A stretch of 64,000 nt of DNA from Achromobacter xylosoxidans A8 (GTDB lineage Bacteria; Pseudomonadota; Gammaproteobacteria; Burkholderiales; Burkholderiaceae_B), in contig NC_014640.1 of NCBI RefSeq assembly GCF_000165835.1, forward strand, positions 5,084,001 to 5,148,000. The letters run 5' to 3'. How positions within the stretch are numbered: the first letter of the stretch is position 1; the number at the start of each line of letters is the position of its first letter. Below are positions 57,846 through 64,000 of this stretch, piece by piece. Below the pieces are notes generated by a model that saw only the letters and a program-made list of their open reading frames with translations, was not told where the DNA came from and searched no databases. The position numbers and the translations under genes were made by a program.

Positions 57846-60503
57846 ATGCAGGAACGTTACCTTCCCACTACCGTCGAAGCAGCCGCCCACCAAGACTGGC
57901 AGGCCCGCGACGTCTATCTGGTCCATGAACAAGCCAAGAACGCCGACGGCTCCGAAAAGCCGAAGTTCTACGCCTGCTCCATGCTGCCCTACCCCAGCGG
58001 CAAGCTGCACATGGGCCACGTGCGCAACTACACCATCAACGACATGATGGCGCGCCAGCTGCGCATGCGCGGCTACAACGTCCTGATGCCCATGGGCTGG
58101 GATGCCTTCGGCATGCCGGCGGAAAACGCCGCCATCAAGTCCAAGGTGCCGCCGGCGAAGTGGACGTACGACAACATCGCCTACATGAAGAAGCAGATGA
58201 AGGCGATGGGCCTGGCCATCGACTGGTCTCGCGAAATGTGCGCCTGCGATCCCCAGTACTACAAGTGGAACCAGTGGCTGTTCCTCAAGATGCTGGAAAA
58301 GGGCGTGGCCTACCGCAAGACCCAGGTCGTCAACTGGGATCCGGTGGACCAGACCGTGCTGGCCAATGAACAGGTCATCGACGGCCGCGGCTGGCGCTCG
58401 GGCGCCCTGGTCGAGAAGCGCGAGATCCCCGGCTACTACCTGCGCATCACCGATTACGCCGACGAACTGCTGGGCGCGGTCCAGAACGACCTGCCAGGCT
58501 GGCCCGAGCGCGTGCGCCTGATGCAGGAAAACTGGATCGGCAAATCCGAGGGCCTGCGCTTCGCCTTCCCGCACCAGATCGCCGGCCAGGACGGCCAGCT
58601 GATCCAGGACGGCAAGCTGTATGTCTTCACTACCCGCGCCGACACCATCATGGGCGTGACCTTCTGCGCCGTGGCGCCGGAGCACCCCCTGGCCACGCAG
58701 GCCGCCTTGTCCAATCCGCAGTTGGCCGCGTTCATCGAACAATGCAAGCTGGGCGGCACGACCGAGGCCGAAATGGCCACGCGCGAAAAGGAAGGCATGC
58801 CCACGGGCCTCTTCGTCACGCACCCGGTCACGGGCGCCGAGGTCGAGGTCTGGGTCGGCAACTACGTGCTCATGAGCTACGGCGACGGCGCCGTCATGGG
58901 CGTGCCGGCGCATGACGAGCGCGATTTCGCCTTCGCCAGGAAGTACGACCTGCCCATCGTCCAGGTCGTGGACGTGGCCGGCAAGGAATACTCCACCAAC
59001 GCCTGGCAGGAGTGGTACGGCGACAAGCAGGCCGGCCGCACCATCAATTCGGGCAAGTACGACGGCCTCTCGCACAAGGAAGCGGTCGACGCCATCGCCG
59101 TCGACCTGGGCGCACAAGGCCTGGGCGAAAAGCAGACCACCTGGCGCCTGCGCGACTGGGGCATCTCGCGCCAGCGCTATTGGGGCACCCCGATACCCAT
59201 CATCCATTGCGCGGATTGCGGTCCGGTCCCGGTTCCGGAAAAAGACCTGCCGGTGGTCCTGCCCGACGACCTCATCCCGGACGGCAGCGGCAATCCGCTG
59301 ACCAAGAACGAGGCCTTCCTGTCCTGCGCCTGCCCCAATTGCGGCAAGCCGGCGCGCCGCGAGACGGACACGATGGACACCTTCGTGGATTCGTCCTGGT
59401 ATTTCATGCGCTACACCTCGCCGGGCAACAACAATGCCATGGTCGACGCGCGCAATGACTACTGGATGCCGATGGACCAGTACATCGGCGGCATCGAACA
59501 CGCGGTGCTCCACCTGCTGTACGCCCGCTTCTGGACCAAGGTCATGCGCGACATGGGCTTGCTCAACTTCGACGAACCCTTCACCAAGCTGCTGTGCCAG
59601 GGCATGGTGCTGAACCATATCTACTCGCGCAAGACGCCCCAGGGCGGCATCGAGTATTTCTGGCCTGAAGACGTCGAAAACGTCTACGACGACCGCGGCG
59701 CCATTGTCGGCGCCAAGCTGAAGTCGGACGGCTCCGCCATCACCTACGGCGGCGTGGGCACCATGTCCAAGTCCAAGAACAACGGCGTCGATCCGCAATC
59801 GCTGATCGACACGCTGGGCGCGGACACGGCCCGCCTGTTCGTCATGTTCGCCAGCCCGCCGGAACAGACCCTCGAATGGTCCGACTCCGGCGTCGAAGGC
59901 TCCAACCGCTTCCTGCGCCGCCTCTGGTCCATCAGCTACGGCCAGCGTGAAGCCATCGCGCGCGGTCTGGCCCATGGCGCCGACTGGTCGCAGGCGCCAG
60001 CCCCGGTCAAGGATCTGCGCCGCGAAGTCTATGGCCTGCTCAAGCAAGCCGACTACGACTACCAGCGCATCCAGTACAACACCGTCGTGTCCGCGTGCAT
60101 GAAGATGCTCAACGCCATCGACGATGCCAAGCTGCCGGAAGGCGCGCCCGCGGACGCCGCCTACGCCGAAACGCTGGGCGTGCTGCTGCGCGTGCTGTAC
60201 CCGGTGGTGCCGCACATCACCTGGCACCTGTGGCGCGACCTGGGCTACGCCCACGAGCTGGGCGACCTGCTCGACGCGCCCTGGCCGCACGTGGACGAAG
60301 CGGCGCTGGTCGCCGACGAGATCGAGCTGATGCTCCAGGTCAACGGCAAGCTGCGCGGCTCCATCCGCGTGGCCGCCAAGGCCGCCAAGGAAGACATCGA
60401 GAAGCTCGCGGCATCCCAGGAAGAGGTCGCCCGCTTCCTGGAAGGCCGTCCGCCCAAGCGCGTCATCGTGGTTCCGGGCAAACTGGTCAACGTCGTAGGC
60501 TGA
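57846..60503 (+). CDS. leuS: Leucyl-tRNA synthetase
   Basis: An 885-residue class I synthetase that charges tRNA-Leu. The HIGH motif is HMGH (55-58) within [18 protein letters not shown] and KMSKS is MSKSKNNG (about residue 639). The CP1 editing domain (about 225-415) includes [13 protein letters not shown] and [12 protein letters not shown]. The ATG at 57846 ([11 protein letters not shown]) matches known LeuS starts better than a GTG 12 bases upstream. lptE and holA follow as in many betaproteobacteria. Confidence 0.98.
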   Translation: MQERYLPTTVEAAAHQDWQARDVYLVHEQAKNADGSEKPKFYACSMLPYPSGKLHMGHVRNYTINDMMARQLRMRGYNVLMPMGWDAFGMPAENAAIKSKVPPAKWTYDNIAYMKKQMKAMGLAIDWSREMCACDPQYYKWNQWLFLKMLEKGVAYRKTQVVNWDPVDQTVLANEQVIDGRGWRSGALVEKREIPGYYLRITDYADELLGAVQNDLPGWPERVRLMQENWIGKSEGLRFAFPHQIAGQDGQLIQDGKLYVFTTRADTIMGVTFCAVAPEHPLATQAALSNPQLAAFIEQCKLGGTTEAEMATREKEGMPTGLFVTHPVTGAEVEVWVGNYVLMSYGDGAVMGVPAHDERDFAFARKYDLPIVQVVDVAGKEYSTNAWQEWYGDKQAGRTINSGKYDGLSHKEAVDAIAVDLGAQGLGEKQTTWRLRDWGISRQRYWGTPIPIIHCADCGPVPVPEKDLPVVLPDDLIPDGSGNPLTKNEAFLSCACPNCGKPARRETDTMDTFVDSSWYFMRYTSPGNNNAMVDARNDYWMPMDQYIGGIEHAVLHLLYARFWTKVMRDMGLLNFDEPFTKLLCQGMVLNHIYSRKTPQGGIEYFWPEDVENVYDDRGAIVGAKLKSDGSAITYGGVGTMSKSKNNGVDPQSLIDTLGADTARLFVMFASPPEQTLEWSDSGVEGSNRFLRRLWSISYGQREAIARGLAHGADWSQAPAPVKDLRREVYGLLKQADYDYQRIQYNTVVSACMKMLNAIDDAKLPEGAPADAAYAETLGVLLRVLYPVVPHITWHLWRDLGYAHELGDLLDAPWPHVDEAALVADEIELMLQVNGKLRGSIRVAAKAAKEDIEKLAASQEEVARFLEGRPPKRVIVVPGKLVNVVG

Positions 60504-60514
60504 TGAGGTCAAGC

Positions 60515-61177
60515 ATGCACTTCGCCGGGCAACAAACGCATTCCCCCCGCCAGTCCTGGCTGCTGCGCGGCGCCTGCCTGGCGCTGTTCATGCTGCTTTC
60601 CGCTTGCGGCTTCGCCTTGCGGGGAGTCACTCCGATGCCGTTCGAGACACTGTATGTCGGCATTCCCGACACCACCCAGTTCGGTGCCGATGTGCGCCGC
60701 GCGCTGCGCGCGGCGTCTCCGGACACCAAGCTCGTGGCAGGCCCCAAAGAGGCCCAGGCCATTCTGCAGCAAGTGGGCGACACCCGCACCCTGCGCGAAG
60801 TCTCTCTGAACGCCCAGGGCCGCGTCGAAGAATATGAACTCGGCATCAACTACACGTTCCGTCTGATTGACGCAAAGGGCCGCGCGCTGATCCCGGACAC
60901 GACGTTGTCGATCTACCGCGAAATGCCTTACGACGACCAGGTCGTGCAGGCCAAGCAGGGACAGATCGACACGCTGTACAAGGCCATGCAGCGCGACCTC
61001 GTGTCCCGCCTGCTGCGCCGCATGACCGCGCCGGAAGTGCGCAAGGCGTTCGAAAACGCCGAACAGCGCGCCGAAGACGGCGAGACCCCGCTGTACGATC
61101 CAACCATGCCGGAACAGCAGCGCACGCCCGCGCCGTGGCAGACGCCGTCCACCACCGACCCGGCCATCCTGCGCTAA
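60515..61177 (+). CDS. lptE: LPS-assembly lipoprotein LptE
   Basis: A 220-residue outer-membrane lipoprotein that plugs the LptD channel for lipopolysaccharide export. The lipobox is LLSAC (Cys about residue 27), followed by GFALRGVTPMPFETLYVGIP. The family block EYELGINYTFRLIDAKGRALIPDTTLSIYREMPYDDQVVQAK is clear. I prefer the ATG at 60515, with GAGG upstream; an ATG at 60503 overlapping the leuS stop is possible. holA follows without a gap. Confidence 0.95.
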   Translation: MHFAGQQTHSPRQSWLLRGACLALFMLLSACGFALRGVTPMPFETLYVGIPDTTQFGADVRRALRAASPDTKLVAGPKEAQAILQQVGDTRTLREVSLNAQGRVEEYELGINYTFRLIDAKGRALIPDTTLSIYREMPYDDQVVQAKQGQIDTLYKAMQRDLVSRLLRRMTAPEVRKAFENAEQRAEDGETPLYDPTMPEQQRTPAPWQTPSTTDPAILR

Positions 61178-62233
61178 ATGGCACAGCCCCTGGACGCGGA
61201 TCGCCTGGCCGAGCATTTGCAGCGGCCAGGCAACCGCCTGGCGCCGCTCTATACGGTGTCCGGCGACGAACCGCTGCTCGTGACCGAGGCCGTGGACGCC
61301 CTGCGCGCCGCGGCCCGCAACGCAGGCTACAGCGAGCGCCTGTCCATGGTCATGGACGCGCGCAGCGACTGGAGTTCGGTCACCGCCGCCACCCAGAGCG
61401 TGTCGCTGTTCGGCGACCGCCGCATACTTGAAATCAAGATCCCGACCGGCAAGCCCGGCAAGTCCGGCGCCGACACCCTGGCCAAGCTGGCCGAACAGGC
61501 CGAAAAGCAGGCGGATCCGGACACGCTCGTCCTGATCGCCCTGCCCCGCCTGGACAAGGCCACCCGCGAAAGCCGCTGGGTGCAGGCGCTGAACCGCGGC
61601 GGCATGATGGTCGACATCGCCAACATCGAGCGCGGCCGCCTGCCCGCCTGGGTCGGCATGCGCCTGGCGCGCCAGAACCAGCGCGCCGACAGCGCCACGC
61701 TGCAATGGATGGCGGACAAAGTGGAAGGCAATCTGCTGGCCGCCCACCAGGAAATCCAGAAGCTGGGCCTGCTCTACCCCGAAGGCCAACTGGCCGCGGA
61801 AGACGTCGAACGCGCGGTGCTGAACGTGGCGCGCTATGACGTCTTCGGCTTGCGCGACGCCATGCTCGCCGGCGACATCGGCCGCACTATCCGCATGATC
61901 GACGGCCTGCGCGCCGAAGGCGAGGCCCTGCCGCTGGTGCTGTGGGCGGTCGGCGAGGAAATCCGCCTGCTGGCCCGCGTCGCGGAAGCCCGCACCCTGG
62001 GCCAGGACGTCAACGGCCTGATGCGCCGCCTGCGCATCTTCGGCGCGCACGAGCGCCTGGCGTTGCAGGCGCTAGGCCGCGTGCAGCCGAACGTGTGGCC
62101 CGCCGCCGTGCAGCACGCCCATGAGGTCGACCGCCTGATCAAGGGCCTGTCCGTACCTGGACGCCTGTCCGATCCCTGGGAAGAAATGACGCGGCTCGCT
62201 TTGCGCGTCGCCGCCGCCGGCGGACGACCGTGA
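61178..62233 (+). CDS. holA: DNA polymerase III delta subunit
   Basis: A 351-residue clamp-loader subunit that opens the beta clamp. Recognisable blocks: PLYTVSGDEPLLVTEAVDALRAAA, SLFGDRRILEIKIPTGKPGKSG, the helical linker QWMADKVEGNLLAAHQEIQKLGLLYPEG and the C-terminal LVLWAVGEEIRLLARV. It starts one base after the lptE stop, so the two are coupled. The leuS-lptE-holA order is conserved in related bacteria. Confidence 0.96.
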   Translation: MAQPLDADRLAEHLQRPGNRLAPLYTVSGDEPLLVTEAVDALRAAARNAGYSERLSMVMDARSDWSSVTAATQSVSLFGDRRILEIKIPTGKPGKSGADTLAKLAEQAEKQADPDTLVLIALPRLDKATRESRWVQALNRGGMMVDIANIERGRLPAWVGMRLARQNQRADSATLQWMADKVEGNLLAAHQEIQKLGLLYPEGQLAAEDVERAVLNVARYDVFGLRDAMLAGDIGRTIRMIDGLRAEGEALPLVLWAVGEEIRLLARVAEARTLGQDVNGLMRRLRIFGAHERLALQALGRVQPNVWPAAVQHAHEVDRLIKGLSVPGRLSDPWEEMTRLALRVAAAGGRP

Positions 62234-62348
62234 AGGCGGCATAGCCGCCGCCTTCGCCTTCCCTTCCGGCCCTCCCGCTGGAACTCGCCCGGTCTGACGC
62301 CCGGATATAAACTGAATCTCCAGGCGGCGCCCGCGCCGCCCCACTTTC

Positions 62349-63629
62349 ATGATCGACGCCGCCATGTCCTCGTCCTCCATCGAACACGCCATGCTCACCC
62401 TGGGCGAAAACGCCCGCCGCGCCTCGCGCGCCATGATGCGCGCCAATGGCGCCGCCAAGAACCAGGCGCTGCTGGCCATGGCCGACGCCCTGGCCGCCAG
62501 CCACGACGAACTCAAGGCCGCCAACGAGAAAGACCTGGCGGCGGCGCGCAGCAACGGCCTGGAGCCGGCCCTGCTGGACCGCCTGACCCTGTCGGACAAG
62601 ACGCTGGCGCACATGGCGGAAGGCTTGCGCCAGATCGCCGCCCTGCCGGACCCCATCGGCAGCATCACCGCCACCAGCGTTCGCCCCAACGGCATGCGCG
62701 TGGCGCAGATGCGCGTTCCGCTGGGCGTGATCGGCATCATTTACGAATCCCGTCCCAACGTGACCATCGACGCGGCCGCGCTCTGCCTGAAGTCCGGCAA
62801 CGCCGCCATCCTGCGCGGCGGCAGCGAAGCCCTGCATTCCAATATCGCGCTGGGCCGCGTGGTACAGACCGGCCTGGCCGCCGCGGGCCTGCCGCAGGAC
62901 GCGGTGCAGGTCGTTGCCACGGCCGACCGGGCCGCGGTCGGCAAGCTCATCACCATGACCGAGCATATCGACGTCATCGTGCCGCGCGGCGGCAAGGGCC
63001 TGATCGCCCGGCTGTCGCAGGAAGCGCGCGTGCCGCTCATCAAGCACCTGGACGGCAACTGCCACGTCTATATCGATGCGGCAGCGGACCCGGACAAGGC
63101 GCATGCCATCGCCTTCAACGCCAAGACCTACCGCTATGGCATCTGCGGCGCCATGGAAACCCTGCTGGTCGACGCGGTGGCCGCCGTTTCCATCCTGCCC
63201 AGCCTGGCCGCGGCGCTCACCGAACACGGAGTGGAATTGCGCGGCTGCCCGCGCACGCTGGCCCTGCTGCCGCACGCCAAGCCGGCAACCGAAGAGGATT
63301 GGGCCACGGAATACCTGGGTCCCATCCTGGCGGTGCGCATCGTCGATACGCTGGACGACGCCATCGAGCACATCGCGCGCTGGGGCTCTGGCCACACCGA
63401 CGCCATCGTCACCGAAGATCTGTCCGCCGCGCAGCGCTTCCAGCGCGAGGTCGACTCCAGCTCGGTCTACGTCAACCTGCCGACCTGCTTTGCCGACGGC
63501 TTCGAGTACGGCCTGGGCGCCGAAATCGGCATCTCGACCAACCGCCTGCATGCACGTGGTCCGGTTGGCCTGGAGGGCCTGACCACGCTGAAATGGGTGC
63601 TGAGCGGCGAAGGCCAGGTGCGCGGCTGA
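62349..63629 (+). CDS. proA: Gamma-glutamyl phosphate reductase
   Basis: A 426-residue enzyme of proline synthesis reducing glutamyl-5-phosphate to the semialdehyde with NADPH. Signature segments: [36 protein letters not shown], the catalytic Cys in [13 protein letters not shown] (about residue 265) and [28 protein letters not shown]. The start may be 62349 or the ATG 15 bases later; neither has a strong ribosome site. proB is not adjacent. Confidence 0.97.
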   Translation: MIDAAMSSSSIEHAMLTLGENARRASRAMMRANGAAKNQALLAMADALAASHDELKAANEKDLAAARSNGLEPALLDRLTLSDKTLAHMAEGLRQIAALPDPIGSITATSVRPNGMRVAQMRVPLGVIGIIYESRPNVTIDAAALCLKSGNAAILRGGSEALHSNIALGRVVQTGLAAAGLPQDAVQVVATADRAAVGKLITMTEHIDVIVPRGGKGLIARLSQEARVPLIKHLDGNCHVYIDAAADPDKAHAIAFNAKTYRYGICGAMETLLVDAVAAVSILPSLAAALTEHGVELRGCPRTLALLPHAKPATEEDWATEYLGPILAVRIVDTLDDAIEHIARWGSGHTDAIVTEDLSAAQRFQREVDSSSVYVNLPTCFADGFEYGLGAEIGISTNRLHARGPVGLEGLTTLKWVLSGEGQVRG

Positions 63630-63659
63630 CCCCGGACGCTACGGCGCGCGAAGCCTGAC

Positions 63660-63681
63660 GCGGCCCTGAACACGGGGCCGC
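63660..63681 (+). terminator. Weak hairpin after proA
   Basis: A 7-bp stem GCGGCCC/GGGCCGC (63660-63666 with 63675-63681) lies 31 bases after the proA stop. A short TTTT comes 9 bases later, so it is a weak terminator candidate. A TACAAT (63693-63698) just after it could be the -10 of the next gene. Confidence 0.4.
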
Positions 63682-63768
63682 GGCAAGCCTTTTACAATAC
63701 GGTCGGCAATTTTCCGCACGCTTTCCTATCATCCGAACGCGGCACACCGCGTCTTCCTGAGATCCCCC

Positions 63769-64000
63769 ATGTACTCACCCGCCATGGCCATGGCCTTCAG
63801 CCTCTTCCTGCTCTGCTTCATCACCTGCACGCTTTGCGGCATCGTGCTGTTCTTCAAGCGCAAGCAGATCAACGCCAAGCTGAAGCACCCGTATCTGCAG
63901 CACCGCCCGTTCAATCAGTATCCGCTCGCGATCCAGGCGTCCATCATGCTGGACTATTTCTTCCGCCTGATGTTTCCCGACACGCGTTTCTGGCTGATCG
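63769..64000 (+). CDS. Hypothetical membrane protein (partial, cut by window edge)
   Basis: The first 77 residues are visible. An N-terminal membrane helix (about residues 7-29, AMAFSLFLLCFITCTLCGIVLFF) is followed by a basic stretch (KRKQINAKLKHP), which puts the C-terminal side in the cytoplasm. Then comes QYPLAIQASIMLDYFFRLMFPDTRFWLI, perhaps a second membrane-associated segment. I do not recognise the family. No strong ribosome site is visible before the ATG. Confidence 0.6.
   Translation, partial: MYSPAMAMAFSLFLLCFITCTLCGIVLFFKRKQINAKLKHPYLQHRPFNQYPLAIQASIMLDYFFRLMFPDTRFWLI

Noticed and set aside
57687..60512. A very long open frame (over 900 codons) on the minus strand opposite leuS
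   Set aside because: It is the antisense shadow of leuS in GC-rich codon-biased DNA; its translation is rich in Arg, Gly, His and Val with no family pattern.
1..64000. CRISPR arrays, insertion sequences, tRNA or rRNA genes
   Set aside because: No regularly spaced repeats, transposase motifs, terminal inverted repeats with target duplications, or tRNA cloverleaf ends were recognised by eye.

Overview
The window looks like a chromosome segment of a high-GC betaproteobacterium of the Alcaligenaceae, most likely Bordetella or Achromobacter. Three things suggest this: the uniformly GC-rich coding, the betaproteobacterial core genes at the right end (rpmB-rpmG, leuS-lptE-holA-proA), and six genes for periplasmic Bug/TctC binding proteins, a family greatly expanded in Bordetella and relatives. 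The genus is inferred from gene content, not from a database match. I see no rRNA, tRNA, insertion sequence, prophage or CRISPR array.

Left edge (1-1000): a FecI-type sigma factor and the start of its FecR regulator, with a Fur-like site upstream.

Region 1.1-38.6 kb is mostly an accessory acyl-CoA catabolic zone. Block A (1.1-11.0 kb) has an AMACR-like racemase, a thiolase, a paired acyl-CoA dehydrogenase, a LysR regulator, two Bug proteins, an enoyl-CoA hydratase and a CoA transferase. Block B (11.2-21.5 kb) has a second LysR and Bug protein, facing an operon of SDR, MaoC hydratase, a ketosynthase-III-like/DUF35 fusion, an SCP-x thiolase, an acyl-CoA dehydrogenase, a CoA transferase and a Bug protein. 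An NfeD-slipin membrane pair (21.6-23.9 kb) interrupts. Block C (23.9-31.2 kb) is a complete beta-oxidation operon with two CoA ligases, a dehydrogenase, a split MaoC hydratase, an SDR and an SCP-x thiolase, with an AraC regulator upstream. Block D (32.6-38.6 kb) has a second racemase-like protein, two Bug proteins, a third LysR, a CoA transferase and an unusual MaoC protein. The common logic is: a Bug protein binds an external carboxylate, a CoA transferase or ligase activates it, and a dedicated beta-oxidation set degrades it. The substrates cannot be read from the sequence.

Region 38.6-64 kb is mainly housekeeping and transport: a fused tautomerase, a ProVWX-type betaine transporter with several RNA hairpins, cyclopropane fatty acid synthase, a Bcr/CflA exporter, ribosomal proteins L28/L33, a branched-chain-amino-acid-type ABC transporter with fused permeases, a SulP transporter, a phosphonopyruvate-hydrolase-like enzyme, a hemerythrin, a penicillin-binding DD-carboxypeptidase, an HU protein with a histone-H1-like tail, a MarR-MFS pair, leuS-lptE-holA, proA and a truncated membrane protein.

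The most interesting items are the ketosynthase-like/DUF35 fusion that has lost the catalytic Cys and His (15.4-16.9 kb), promoter motifs shared between LysR-controlled operons, a MaoC protein without its catalytic dyad, and nested inverted repeats around the betaine transporter genes.
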